A DNA stretch of 64,000 nucleotides from Mesobacillus boroniphilus (GCF_018424685.1 NZ_QTKX01000001.1:930001-994000), one strand, 5' to 3'; shown: positions 17,611-26,233, counted from the stretch's first letter. Translations and numbers: made by a program. Notes: a model not told the origin generated them from the sequence alone.

Positions 17611-18042
17611 TTAATCAAAAAACTCCATATGTCCTTTTTCTTGTTTGTAATAATCAATTCTATCTTTTAAAGTTCCTGTATGAAACTCGAATTTATGCCC
17701 ATCTGGGTCCGTGAAATATATAGACTTTTTATCTTTTTCATTTCTTAGGCGGCCTGGTAAAAAGTTCACCTCCAAAACTTTCAGCTTGTTATACATAGTC
17801 TCAAACTCTACTTCATCAATTGAAAAAGCTATATGTGTATATGATTGATGTATTTCTTGACGTGGTATGTCTTTCTCAACATTAAGGGCAAGCCAAATAC
17901 CATTTAAATCAAAGTAAGCGGTAGTTTTACCTTTCACTAACAATTTTGCATCAAATACATTTTTGTAAAAATCAATCGATTTCTCCAAATCAGAAACAGA
18001 AAATAATAAATGGTTTATTCCCTTTATCGACAGTATTCTCAC
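17611..18042 (-). CDS. fosB: Metallothiol transferase FosB (fosfomycin resistance)
   Basis: A 143-residue glyoxalase/VOC-fold enzyme that closely matches bacillus FosB. FosB inactivates fosfomycin by adding bacillithiol or cysteine to its epoxide, using a divalent metal. Conserved blocks include INHLLFSVSDLEKSIDFY, TAYFDLNGIWLALN, EKDIPRQEIHQSYTHIAF and SIYFTDPDGHKFEFHTGTL. The metal ligands His (INH and YTHIAF) and Glu (FEFHTG) are all present. The start is taken as GTG 18042. It is a single gene, convergent with the repeat array, in an AT-rich accessory stretch. Confidence 0.93.
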   Translation of the reverse strand: MRILSIKGINHLLFSVSDLEKSIDFYKNVFDAKLLVKGKTTAYFDLNGIWLALNVEKDIPRQEIHQSYTHIAFSIDEVEFETMYNKLKVLEVNFLPGRLRNEKDKKSIYFTDPDGHKFEFHTGTLKDRIDYYKQEKGHMEFFD

Positions 18043-18243
18043 CTCAAGGATTATATTTTTTGTAAGGGGCTACTCATTAATTTTCACCAGTAGATAGAAT
18101 CCTAAGTAATCTTATAAATAAGATACCAGAAAAAACAAATTCCAAGACATTTTTAACAAAAAATCATTTCAGAAGCCATCCCAAAAATGAAGGATTTTCA
18201 AATTACATGTGGAAATTAAAGGAAGCGAAAGGGGAGCCAAAAA

Positions 18244-19017
18244 ATGATTATTAAAAGAAAAACTTATAGAATCAAGGATGAAAAATTGAATGAGATCAAC
18301 CATTTCTTTCATACCTGTGTATTTCCAAGTCATGTTAAAAATGGTGCTAAATTAATAGGCCGGTGGGTGAATGACAATAAGGACGAAATTCTGGTTATAT
18401 AGGAATACAGCAGCCAGGACCATTTTGAAAGGATTGAAAGTCTACTTAAAAATAGTGAACAGTACCAGATAGGAATGAAAGAGTTAGACGAATTTTACAT
18501 AGAATCCGATCAAGATTTCTTGTCTTCAACTGCTCCTTATCCTGCGGCATATCATCCACCTAAACATATAATGTCTGTTAGTGGATATATCACAAATAAG
18601 GACGGAGAATTACTTCTTGTAAGGAATTTTCATCGTTCAGACACTATGGAAATGCCGGGTGGCCAGGTAGAAGAAGGAGAAACATTAGAAGAAGCTATTC
18701 ATCGTGAGATATTTGAAGAGACTGGAATAAAGGTGGACTTACTTGGTATAACAGGTATCTATCAAAACATGACGAGAGGGGTAACATGTGTAGTCTTCAA
18801 AGGCGAGTATCAGTCAGGTGAAGTTAGGACAGCTGAGCATGAAACATCGGAAGTCGTTTTTACTAAAATAACGAAAGACAACATAGAACAATTTATTACG
18901 AGGGAACAATTTAGAAACAGGGCTCTGGATGCAATGGATGCGAACTACATTCCTTATGAAGCATTTGAATCCAGACCATACAATCTAATCAGTAGATTTG
19001 AAGTAAAAAAAGAGTAG
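18244..19017 (+). pseudogene. NUDIX hydrolase with N-terminal NIPSNAP-like domain, interrupted by in-frame TAG
   Basis: One frame runs from ATG 18244 to a stop at 19017, broken only by TAG at 18400-18402. Before the stop are 52 residues beginning MIIKRKTYRIKDEKL and ending GRWVNDNKDEILVI, which resemble the N-terminal NIPSNAP-like part of related NUDIX proteins. After it are EYSSQDHFERIESLL and a NUDIX domain with the box MEMPGGQVEEGETLEEAIHR continuing REIFEETG. The residue lost is probably Trp (TGG to TAG). Translation could restart at ATG 18475, giving a 180-residue NUDIX protein. The family hydrolyses nucleoside diphosphates linked to another group. Confidence 0.85.
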
Positions 19018-19084
19018 TTAACCAATTTCTTTAATGAGACATTTCCAATACAAAGTTATATAAAAAATATAGGATGTGATTCAT

Positions 19085-19729
19085 ATGAAAGCAGTTCTTT
19101 TTGACTTTGATGGCACTCTTGCTGATACATTGCCTGTGTGATTCTTGGCGTTTGAAGCTGTGTTCAGGGAATTTGACGATCGCGAGGTTACATCAGGAGA
19201 AATTAAGGCAATGTTTGGTCCTTCAGAGACTGGCATTATCCGTGAGAATCTTAAGAATAACAATCATGAAAAAGCCATTGAGTTATATTATGAAATTTAT
19301 AGGGACCAACATGATAATATGGTAAAAAAAAATGAAGCAATACACACCTTACTTAGACAGTTAAAAACAAGTGGATATAAACTGGGGATAGTGACCGAAA
19401 AAGCAAGGAGAAGTATGGACTTATCTCTAGATTCCTTAGAGTTAAATAACATTTTTGATGTTATTGTTACGGGTGATGACGTTGAGTTACCAAAACCCGA
19501 TCCAGAAGGAATTAATAAAGCATTAGAAGAACTGGGCCTCTCAAACAAAGAGGCAATCTTCCTGGGAGATAGTGACGCTGATATATTGGCCGGTAAACAA
19601 GCGAGTGTATATACAATTGGAGTACACTGGTTGCCAAATTTCCAGACAATTGAGTTTAGTATTCAACCAGATGAAGTATTTAGTGATATAAGTGAATTCT
19701 TACCATCCTTTCTAGAAACAAAAGTGTAA
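19085..19729 (+). pseudogene. HAD-family hydrolase interrupted by in-frame TGA
   Basis: A HAD-superfamily phosphatase frame from ATG 19085 to 19729, broken by TGA at 19139-19141. The first segment holds motif I (FDFDGTLADTLPV, with both catalytic aspartates), so loss of this segment would inactivate the enzyme. After the stop come the cap domain, motif II/III (VTEKARRS) and motif IV (GDSDADILAGKQA). A TTG or later start after the stop would lack the nucleophile. By resemblance to relatives the lost residue is probably Cys (inference). It directly follows the broken NUDIX gene. Confidence 0.85.
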
Positions 19730-19737
19730 AAATGATC

Positions 19738-19765
19738 AGCTGCCAATTTGGCAGCTTTCTTTTTG
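19738..19765 (+). terminator. Rho-independent terminator after the HAD gene
   Basis: AGCTGCC (19738-19744) pairs with GGCAGCT (19750-19756), then TTCTTTTT. Confidence 0.82.
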
Positions 19766-19925
19766 TACTCAAGTTTATTTTTCCCAAACAGGAGGTTTCT
19801 GTTAAACGGAGTTTAAGGGTATATTAGAGACTGTGGATGGATTATTTTTAGGTAAAAACATTTAAGAATTTCTTTCGATAAGTTTTGATTGTTAGAATTA
19901 ATACTACATATTAGAGGAGAGTAAA

Positions 19926-20426
19926 ATGTCTGTTAAAATCACACCTAAGGGAGAGCAACTGATTCTTCAACAAATAGCGAATTTGGAACAAGAGTTAAAG
20001 CAAGTGCGGATTGATAAGAATATTGCATTCCATGCTTGTGGGGATGATAAGATAGCTAATCCTAATTTTCATAAATTAGAGCAAGATGAACGTGTGTTAG
20101 TGGAACGAATTCAGGATATTCAGCATGCGTATAAGACTGCAGAATTTATTAAGGTTGATGCGCGTAATACAGAAATAGTTGAAATAGGCTCGATCGTGAA
20201 GTGTGTGTTTGAGTACACTGATTTTACGGAAGAAGAAGTATATGAAATTGTCGGATACGGTGAGTCGAATATAGACGAGAACAAAATTTTCTATGATTCA
20301 CCAGTTGCAAAGAAGTTAATAGGCTTAAAAATTGGTGATGAAACTGTATTGTCAGTACCTTCTGGAAAAGTGAAATGCAAGGTTTTGAAGATGTATAGCA
20401 GATGGGATGAAGTAGAGTCCAGATAA
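19926..20426 (+). CDS. GreA/GreB-family transcription elongation factor-like protein
   Basis: A 166-residue protein with an N-terminal helical hairpin (about residues 8-75, the coiled coil that enters the polymerase secondary channel in GreA) and a C-terminal FKBP-like domain with YDSPVAKKLIGLKIGDE, a typical GreA/GreB block. The hairpin tip does not show the usual acidic pair clearly, so RNA-cleavage stimulation is uncertain. It is an accessory paralogue, not the housekeeping greA. ATG at 19926 follows AGAGGAGAG. It is followed by a terminator of the family seen at 21004 and 57958. Confidence 0.85.
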   Translation: MSVKITPKGEQLILQQIANLEQELKQVRIDKNIAFHACGDDKIANPNFHKLEQDERVLVERIQDIQHAYKTAEFIKVDARNTEIVEIGSIVKCVFEYTDFTEEEVYEIVGYGESNIDENKIFYDSPVAKKLIGLKIGDETVLSVPSGKVKCKVLKMYSRWDEVESR

Positions 20427-20502
20427 AGGATTCTATGCTGAATGAACATCGGCGCACTATACAGGTTGGAAACTTATAGCGATAACAAGTGCTAGCTGAA
20501 TT

Positions 20503-20545
20503 GGTGCATTAATCCAAGAAGGATTAGTGCTATTTCTTGTTGAAT
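20503..20545 (+). terminator. Terminator-like element after the GreA-like gene
   Basis: Dyad built from GCATTAATCC and GGATTAGTGC around AAGAA, followed by TATTTCTTGTTG. It resembles elements at 21004 and 57958. Confidence 0.7.
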
Positions 20546-20580
20546 TAGATTAATAATCGTAGTAAAGGGGACATTCCGAC

Positions 20581-20928
20581 ATGGATTTAAACGTACATAT
20601 AAGACAGTTAGAGGAGAATTTATTAAAGCCCGAAGTACGTTCATCAAGAACAGAGCTTGAAAAATTATTGGCTGATGATTTCTTTGAAATCGGTAGTTCG
20701 GGAAGGGTTTTGTATAAGGGTGAAGTTATAGCTGAAGACGGGATAGGAATAGTTAAAATGAAATTGAGTGATTTTGAGATTCACCCTTTATCGGCTGATA
20801 TTGTGTTGGCCACATACCGAATTTTTAATGAAATTAGTAATCAACATTCCTTGCGCAGCTCAGTATGGAAACAAAATGAGGGTGTATGGAAAATGGTATT
20901 TCATCAAGGGACCAAAACTGAAAATTAG
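20581..20928 (+). CDS. DUF4440 / NTF2-like protein
   Basis: A 115-residue single-domain protein resembling the DUF4440 (SnoaL/NTF2-like cone fold) family. It begins with a helix (VHIRQLEENLLKPEVRSS), followed by LLADDFFEIGSSGRVL and the strand-rich end RSSVWKQNEGVWKMVFHQGT. Such proteins are small dimeric binding or catalytic modules of unknown substrate. ATG at 20581 follows AAAGGGG. It is a stand-alone gene between two similar terminator elements. Confidence 0.85.
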   Translation: MDLNVHIRQLEENLLKPEVRSSRTELEKLLADDFFEIGSSGRVLYKGEVIAEDGIGIVKMKLSDFEIHPLSADIVLATYRIFNEISNQHSLRSSVWKQNEGVWKMVFHQGTKTEN

Positions 20929-21003
20929 GCTTTAGGAATAAATCAATGAAGATGCTAACGAATTTTTGTTTGTCGCTTAATTAGTTTCCAATAATACTAA
21001 CTA

Positions 21004-21036
21004 GCGCGTTGATCCAAGGGAGAATTAACGCTTTTT
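21004..21036 (+). terminator. Terminator-like element after the DUF4440 gene
   Basis: GCGTTGATCC and GAATTAACGC form an imperfect stem around AAGGGA, followed by TTTTT. Member of the same element family as 20503 and 57958. Confidence 0.7.
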
Positions 21037-21078
21037 ATGTTGAACATACTTATTGAACGCAACAGGGTTATGGGGGAT

Positions 21079-21837
21079 ATGATGACTAACTTCAAAAATA
21101 AGATTGCCATTATTACAGGAGCAAGTAGTCAAAGTGATATAGGTACAGCAATTTGTCGCAAATTAGCTTCACAGGGGATAAATATTTTCTTTACGCATTG
21201 GAATTCGTATCATGACTGGATAGAAGAATTCCAACTAGAGATTGCAAATACAGGGGTCCTTTGTGAAACCTTAAAAATTGATTTATCAAACGCCAATGCT
21301 GCATTTGAAATACTTGATACTGTGGAAAGTAAACTCGGTTTTCCATCCATTTTGATTAATAATGCAGCTCATGCAAAGGGTGATGGGTACTTAGTGTTAG
21401 ATGCTAAAACACTTGATCAACATTATGCAGTTAATATGCGATCTAATTTTCTACTTTGTGTGGAATTTGCTCGTCGTATTAAAAAATCCTCTATAGATAC
21501 AGGGAGAATAATTAATTTGACATCGGGACAAGATTTGGGGCCGATGCCAGGGGAGTTAGCTTATGCAGCAACCAAGGGTGCCATTTCAGCTTTTACTAGG
21601 TCATTATCTCAAGAACTTGCGCCAATAGGAATTACGGTAAATGCTGTAAACCCAGGACCGACAGATTCAACTTGGATGAATGATGAAATAAGAGAATATC
21701 TCCTCCCTAAATTCCCAATGGGACGTATAGGGGTACCAGAAGACGTCGCACGTACTATTGCTTTTCTTGCTAGTGATGAAGCGAAATGGATAACGGGACA
21801 GGTTATAAATTCAGAGGGTGGATTTATTCGAGGGTAG
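21079..21837 (+). CDS. SDR-family NAD(P)-dependent oxidoreductase
   Basis: A 252-residue short-chain dehydrogenase/reductase. The cofactor motif is IAIITGASSQSDIGTAI (a TGxxx(x)GxG variant), NNAAHAKG is the NNAG equivalent, and the catalytic Ser and YxxxK are in LTSGQDLGPMPGELAYAATKGA. The C-terminal block IAFLASDEAKWITGQVINSEGGF is typical. It resembles 3-oxoacyl-ACP-reductase-like members, but the substrate is unknown. ATG 21079 is chosen because the family start falls here; ATG 21082, ATG 21070 and ATG 21037 are in-frame alternatives, and the nearby GGGGG is very close. Confidence 0.9.
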   Translation: MMTNFKNKIAIITGASSQSDIGTAICRKLASQGINIFFTHWNSYHDWIEEFQLEIANTGVLCETLKIDLSNANAAFEILDTVESKLGFPSILINNAAHAKGDGYLVLDAKTLDQHYAVNMRSNFLLCVEFARRIKKSSIDTGRIINLTSGQDLGPMPGELAYAATKGAISAFTRSLSQELAPIGITVNAVNPGPTDSTWMNDEIREYLLPKFPMGRIGVPEDVARTIAFLASDEAKWITGQVINSEGGFIRG

Positions 21838-21964
21838 AACAACAAGCGAAGCAAAAAAGAGAAAGTAGCATTACCAATCAGTATTCATAAATATTATATT
21901 CTACTAAATGGTGCATTGATTTAATAAGGAATTTACAATATTGGTTGATTGGTGGTTGATTATA

Positions 21965-22129
21965 ATGAAGAATTGGCAATACACTTTGTATTTGTTTGTG
22001 CTCGGTGTTATTTCGTTTATCACAGGCGAAGTCGTAACCTTTGCTATGTTAGGAATTATCTTAGTAACCCTTAATAATATTCATACTACATTGGTAGAGA
22101 TTTTAAATAACCAAAAGAAAGATAGCTAG
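21965..22129 (+). CDS. Small membrane protein (54 residues)
   Basis: A 54-residue protein with two hydrophobic segments (YTLYLFVLGVISFITG and VVTFAMLGIILVTL) and a hydrophilic tail. No family was recognised. ATG 21965 is preferred over an upstream TTG (21941), but the ribosome binding site is weak. It is the first of several tiny membrane-protein genes between 21.9 and 24.2 kb. Confidence 0.55.
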   Translation: MKNWQYTLYLFVLGVISFITGEVVTFAMLGIILVTLNNIHTTLVEILNNQKKDS

Positions 22130-22272
22130 ACAAAAAGATATTTTATAGCGTCCTTAGTCGATAAACGGATTCTCAATTGTAAAAGTAAAAAGTTCACTTA
22201 TACAGTAAAGTCATTTTCAAGAATCATTGCTCAGGAAACTCTGTTTAGGGAGGCTAAATATTTTACTTTTTG

Positions 22273-22414
22273 ATGCTTGCTCTATATGCAATTGGTCTTT
22301 TAATGTTCGGATCAGCTATATTATTGTTCTTGGGAAAGCATGGGAAAAATTAAAGCAATAATTCTTGGACTTTTTGGTATTTGTATTATGGTATGTACAA
22401 ATATAATATTTTAA
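22273..22414 (+). pseudogene. Two-helix small membrane protein split by a one-base frameshift
   Basis: Frame 1 gives 26 residues (start MLALYAIGLLMFGSAILLFLG, 22273-22353). Frame 2, starting within it at ATG 22340, gives 24 residues (MGKIKAIILGLFGICIMVC, to 22414). Both are single hydrophobic helices. Removing one A from the AAAAA run at about 22344-22348 joins them into a 46-residue two-helix protein, so a homopolymer insertion is the simplest explanation. An overlapping gene pair is the alternative. Confidence 0.45.
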
Positions 22415-22430
22415 CTTTAAAAAATGTTGG

Positions 22431-22450
22431 CTGCCACAAGGCAGTTTTTT
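22431..22450 (+). terminator. Rho-independent terminator
   Basis: CTGCC (22431-22435) pairs with GGCAG (22440-22444), followed by TTTTTT. Confidence 0.75.
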
Positions 22451-22673
22451 GTATGTACAAGTGGCAGCTTTCCTGTGTTTAAACTAAGTTTGAGAATAAT
22501 TCACTACCATTTGTGGGGGATTCAAGAAGGATTAAAGTCCATTTTCTTAGAACTCCCTATGAACAAATAAAGCAGAAGAGTTTAAGAAGCAATTTGATGG
22601 ACTTTACATGGTTTTGCTAAGGAAAATAATGTTAAAATATAATCACTAAGTTATTTTTTGGGAGTGGCTTTTA

Positions 22674-22820
22674 ATGGTGAGATTGGTTGAGGACTTAGCA
22701 GGCGCAGTATATGATATTTTAAAATTAATCATAAGGTCGATTAGCTATTTATTTGCAGGAATGATAATTGTAGCAGTTCCAATGTTTGTCATTGTTTGGG
22801 TATTCGGTTTATTTCAGTAA
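22674..22820 (+). CDS. Small membrane protein (48 residues)
   Basis: A 48-residue frame starting MVRLVEDLAGAVYDILK, followed by a long hydrophobic stretch (AGMIIVAVPMFVIVWVFGLF). The ATG at 22674 is preceded at good distance by GGGAG (about 22660). It has no recognised family. It is probably a real single-helix membrane peptide gene, in a run of similar small genes. Confidence 0.5.
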   Translation: MVRLVEDLAGAVYDILKLIIRSISYLFAGMIIVAVPMFVIVWVFGLFQ

Positions 22821-22975
22821 TCATATTCATACCCATATTCAATTATCGGGAGTAATAAATGAAGGTCTGTCAATTGTTCACCGACTATTGCATTCTTCAA
22901 CTATTGAAGAAGTAAACTTTAACAAGGGATTTTGTATTTTTATGATAAAACCAATTATAGAAGAGGTAAACTTTT

Positions 22976-23110
22976 ATGTCTATGAGTTTAATAATTATAG
23001 GTATTATTATTTTTATATTAGGGCTTTTTACACCAATTAATTTTTTATATACTTTCCCGGTTTCGATTATTGTTTTTGTATTTGGACTAATTCGTATATT
23101 GAAGAAGTAA
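22976..23110 (+). CDS. Small membrane protein (44 residues)
   Basis: A 44-residue frame starting MSMSLIIIGIIIFILGLF with two hydrophobic stretches and a basic end (RILKK). ATG 22976 follows GAGGTAAA. A terminator follows directly. No family was recognised. A longer overlapping frame (22786-23040) has no membrane-protein character and is discounted. Confidence 0.5.
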   Translation: MSMSLIIIGIIIFILGLFTPINFLYTFPVSIIVFVFGLIRILKK

Positions 23111-23121
23111 TTCAACTTTCG

Positions 23122-23158
23122 GGTGCGATTTTGCAAGATGGAGATCGCTCTTTTTTTA
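23122..23158 (+). terminator. Rho-independent terminator
   Basis: GCGAT (about 23125-23129) pairs with ATCGC (about 23143-23148), then a seven-T run. Confidence 0.7.
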
Positions 23159-23253
23159 TTAAACTAAACCAGTAGGTTTAAGAAAGATTAGAAAGGGTCA
23201 ACCCAAACTTTGTTGAATTATAAGGTATTAGAACATTTCAAGGGGAGTTATGT

Positions 23254-23880
23254 ATGGGTTTCTTCAAAACCACTAGAGAATTTATTGATAGTCATTATAA
23301 AACGCCAAAAGGAATTATAGGTACATATATTGGTGAAAAAATGGTAAGGCAGCACAAGACTGAAACAAATTGGTCATTAGAGCTAATGAATATTCAACAA
23401 GGGGACAGGATTTTAGAGTTAGGGTGTGGGGCAGGATATGCAATTAAATTAATTTTTGAAAAGAATTTAGCTGAAGAAATAGTCGGTTTGGACATTTCTC
23501 CAACAATTATTCGATCAGCAAGAATTAGAAACAAAAAGGCAATAAATGAAAAGAGAGTAAAACTAGTAAAAGCAAATTTCAATAAGTTGCCCTTTCATAA
23601 TGAAAATTTCAATACGGTCTTCAGTATCCAGACTATTTATTTTTGGACTGATATAACTATGACATTATCAGAAATCAATAGGGTTCTAAAGCCAAAAGGA
23701 GCTGTAATCCTTACTTTTTCTGACGGGAAAGAAGACGAAACTTGGGAAAGCATAAGAGGTATTATTGAAAATCAAGTAATTCCGTCTATGAAGAATGCAG
23801 GATTTAGGGATGTCTCTTTTGCCAGAGGTCCAGATTCAAGAGGGTATCATACCGTTGCAGTTAGGGGAACTAAGAATTAA
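23254..23880 (+). CDS. Class I SAM-dependent methyltransferase
   Basis: A 208-residue Rossmann-fold methyltransferase. Motif I is RILELGCGAGYAIKL, the acidic end of strand 2 is IVGLDISPTII, and motif IV/post-I regions are KANFNKLPFHNENFNTVFS and INRVLKPKGAVILTF. This is the UbiE/Methyltransf_11 pattern for small-molecule methylation; the substrate is unknown. ATG 23254 follows AAGGGGAG. It stands alone in the AT-rich accessory stretch. Confidence 0.9.
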   Translation: MGFFKTTREFIDSHYKTPKGIIGTYIGEKMVRQHKTETNWSLELMNIQQGDRILELGCGAGYAIKLIFEKNLAEEIVGLDISPTIIRSARIRNKKAINEKRVKLVKANFNKLPFHNENFNTVFSIQTIYFWTDITMTLSEINRVLKPKGAVILTFSDGKEDETWESIRGIIENQVIPSMKNAGFRDVSFARGPDSRGYHTVAVRGTKN

Positions 23881-24007
23881 ATTAACCTTTCATACTTTTT
23901 TGTTCCACGTTCGGTTGCTTATGTTGAATAAGAATGTTTATATTTTAGATGCAAAAAAACAATAACAGTAATAATAGGCTAACATTATTATTATTGGGGG
24001 TGGGAGT

Positions 24008-24217
24008 ATGATATCAAATATAGGTGTATCTGGCTTTGTTTTGGTTTTTAATATTATTTTTCTAATTGTTGGTCTATTTATTTTGTATATAGTAATTTCA
24101 ACAGCAGTCAAGGAAGGGATTAACAAATCTGTAGTTGGTCATTTTATCGAAAAAAAGTATGGAGACAAAGGCAATGAAAAATCATTTCTTGATAGTGATT
24201 TAGATAATGACAAGTAA
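24008..24217 (+). CDS. Small membrane protein (69 residues)
   Basis: A 69-residue protein with one long hydrophobic N-terminal stretch (GFVLVFNIIFLIVGLFILYIVIS) and a charged cytoplasmic tail ending in acidic residues. ATG 24008 follows GGGGGTGGGAG. No family was recognised. The layout (single anchor and hydrophilic tail) resembles other orphan small membrane proteins in this region. Confidence 0.65.
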   Translation: MISNIGVSGFVLVFNIIFLIVGLFILYIVISTAVKEGINKSVVGHFIEKKYGDKGNEKSFLDSDLDNDK

Positions 24218-24446
24218 ATTGCTTGTTTCCCTAACGGATGCTTATCTTCAAGAAAGCTAAATAAGGCTTGGAGCTTATTAACCCCAAGCTTATCTGTGCA
24301 GCTTTAAGTGCCAAACGGTTTTCTGACCTTGTACTAATTCAACTACTATCACAATTCCAATCAGTCAACAATCAGGTGTAATTAAAGGACTGAATTTAAA
24401 ACGGGAATTATAAGTTATGACCATCCGAAAAAAGGAAGGCTTTTGT

Positions 24447-25232
24447 TTATTTAGATTTGACTAAATGATAGTACTCGCGGTCGAAGATTTGGTAATAAAT
24501 CCATGATGGAACTTTGTCATGATAGGTTTGGACGCTTGCTACGTTTTTCCATTGTGTTTCATGTGCAAGCAGGACTTGTTTGCGTGCAGATGCTTCGGTC
24601 GCCATCGGGAAGGCGATGGTTGGTTCTGGCAAGCCTTTATCCCGAGGGTATCGCTCTTTAAAAGTAGGTGAGAGCTTGAGTGCAAGGTTGATCATTGGTT
24701 TGGGAAGTGTGGCGAAATAAAGTCGCTTCACAGGAGAATCTTCTTTTTCCATTTCCTCCGTAATGAATTCTTTAGTTAACTTGCTCATCACTACATGGTC
24801 GGGATGTCCGTATAAACCGACTACATCATCGTAGGTAAGAACGGTTGTGGGCTTATATTGATCGATTAATTCTCGAATTGTTTGTTTGATCGCCTCATGA
24901 TCCGCCTCAGCCAGGCCGCTGTCAGGATAATCATAGACTTCCAGATGGTCAATATTTAAGATTTCAGCTGATTTCTCCAATTCTATTGTCCGTGTTTCCC
25001 CTAGTTTCTCTTTAGGAACAACTCCTCCAGTACCACCGGCTTCACCTCTAGTAAAAGTAGCGAGCACACTGGTAACATCTTTATTTTTATTTAACTTATG
25101 GTACGTTCCGGCGATCATGATTTCATCATCTGGATGAGCAAAGATGGCCATGATCTTCATCGGTGCACCCTCTGGAAAAAGCTCTTCCGAAACATGGACA
25201 TCCTCATCATTCACATAGAAGTTAGCATACAT
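24447..25232 (-). CDS. PIG-L family deacetylase
   Basis: A 261-residue LmbE/PIG-L zinc-dependent N-deacetylase. The metal and catalytic motif AHPDDE appears at about residues 32-37 (IFAHPDDEIMIAG), with a later conserved YGHPDHVV. The family deacetylates GlcNAc-type sugars; bacillithiol-pathway BshB enzymes belong to it, but this protein has a longer N-terminus and is not clearly BshB. ATG 25232 lies 6 bases after GGAG. It stands alone on the minus strand. Confidence 0.88.
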   Translation of the reverse strand: MYANFYVNDEDVHVSEELFPEGAPMKIMAIFAHPDDEIMIAGTYHKLNKNKDVTSVLATFTRGEAGGTGGVVPKEKLGETRTIELEKSAEILNIDHLEVYDYPDSGLAEADHEAIKQTIRELIDQYKPTTVLTYDDVVGLYGHPDHVVMSKLTKEFITEEMEKEDSPVKRLYFATLPKPMINLALKLSPTFKERYPRDKGLPEPTIAFPMATEASARKQVLLAHETQWKNVASVQTYHDKVPSWIYYQIFDREYYHLVKSK

Positions 25233-25271
25233 TACCGCTCCAGTTTATGGCAGCTATAACAGAATAAGAAA

Positions 25272-25304
25272 AGTTACGCGTCAGCATTTTTCTGGCGCGT
25301 TTTT
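25272..25304. terminator. Hairpin with T run
   Basis: ACGCGTCAG (25276-25284) pairs with CTGGCGCGT (25292-25300), followed by TTTTG. It lies in the divergent region upstream of the PIG-L gene, and its orientation suits a plus-strand transcript. Confidence 0.6.
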
Positions 25305-25420
25305 GTCTTATATTAAGTTTGTTATTTTAGATAAAATTATTATGTAAACAAGTGTACGGGTAGAATAAATATCAACTTATTGACTAATATAACAAAAGAA
25401 ATAAGAAAAGGAGTTTTTCT

Positions 25421-25648
25421 ATGAATTCATATGAAATGACAAATATGATTATTGATGAGGAAGCATATGGTGAGGAACATGTAACTGTTGAACTATTATT
25501 TGAGCAACAGAATTATATTATCACTTTTCAAAAATCAGACCTTGAATTGATGAATGCTTGGGTTCTTGAGGATGGTAAAACACTGCCTGCAAACTTGTCT
25601 AAGGGTTTAATGGACTCGATAAAAGAAGACATCAAAAAGAAAATCTAG
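25421..25648 (+). CDS. Small conserved-looking hypothetical protein (75 residues)
   Basis: A 75-residue acidic, soluble protein with strand-rich centre (EHVTVELLFEQQNYIITFQK) and C-terminal helix. I do not recognise the family. ATG 25421 follows AAAAGGAG. It has a terminator that overlaps its stop codon. Confidence 0.7.
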   Translation: MNSYEMTNMIIDEEAYGEEHVTVELLFEQQNYIITFQKSDLELMNAWVLEDGKTLPANLSKGLMDSIKEDIKKKI

Positions 25649-25668
25649 TCGATGACTAGATTTTTCTT
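25641..25668 (+). terminator. Terminator overlapping the stop codon
   Basis: AAATCTAGTC (25641-25650) pairs with GACTAGATTT (25654-25663), followed by TTCTT. Confidence 0.82.
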
Positions 25669-25714
25669 ATGCTGAGATTCCTGCACAGATCATCCCGCAG
25701 TATATCGAGTTTAA

Positions 25715-26233
25715 TTAGTTCCTCCCGGCACCTCTTTGGAAGGCTCTTAGGTGGTTTTTTGAAGCATTTCCTAACTGGGTAAAAACCATTTTTGCATCCT
25801 CAGGCAGAGATGGGATCATTTTAAGCTTATCATACATCGCAATGTTATCAATTTCGGCCTGAACTCCTGCGTTAAAAGCATCCTTTAATGTTTCAGGTAC
25901 TGAAACATATTGTTGTGCATTGTCTTCAGGAAGTTGTTTGTCGTATTTTTGAAATAAAGAAACGAGGGCGCTTATATGTTTCTGCTCTGCTGCCTTGATA
26001 TTGCTAAATGGTCTGATGTTGCCGAATTTTCCAATGACAGTGTCGTAACGAGCCTGTGCAAGGTATTCGTCCTGGATGGCATATACTAAAGCTTCATCCA
26101 TTGTAATCGAAGTATCATTCAGTGCACCCTTCGCCCCAAAGTCAGCAGGCACCTCAGTTTGTCCCTGGACAGCTCCGGCTAAACTCATGAATAAAAACAG
26201 GCATGCTGCAAATAGAACTAATTTTGATTTCAT
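25715..26233 (-). CDS. Exported DUF2202 ferritin-like protein
   Basis: A 172-residue secreted protein. The signal peptide (MKSKLVLFAACLFLFMSLAG) likely ends near AVQG. The mature part is a four-helix ferritin-like domain of the DUF2202 type, with EDEYLAQARYD-like YAIQDEYLAQARYD, EQKHISAL and AEIDNIAMYDKL supplying Glu/His candidates for a di-metal site. The function of the family is unknown. ATG 26233 is chosen because GGGGTG precedes it and the signal begins there; the frame extends upstream to 26263. Confidence 0.85.
   Translation of the reverse strand: MKSKLVLFAACLFLFMSLAGAVQGQTEVPADFGAKGALNDTSITMDEALVYAIQDEYLAQARYDTVIGKFGNIRPFSNIKAAEQKHISALVSLFQKYDKQLPEDNAQQYVSVPETLKDAFNAGVQAEIDNIAMYDKLKMIPSLPEDAKMVFTQLGNASKNHLRAFQRGAGRN

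Noticed and set aside
17105..17714. Open frames of 79-169 codons in the 52-bp array
   Set aside because: All three frames stay open because the unit has no stops; the 52-base period rotates the frame, which yields the same peptide in three registers. There is no binding site or start context.
22786..23040. 84-codon plus-strand frame
   Set aside because: It overlaps two better-supported small frames, has no binding site, and lacks protein-like composition.
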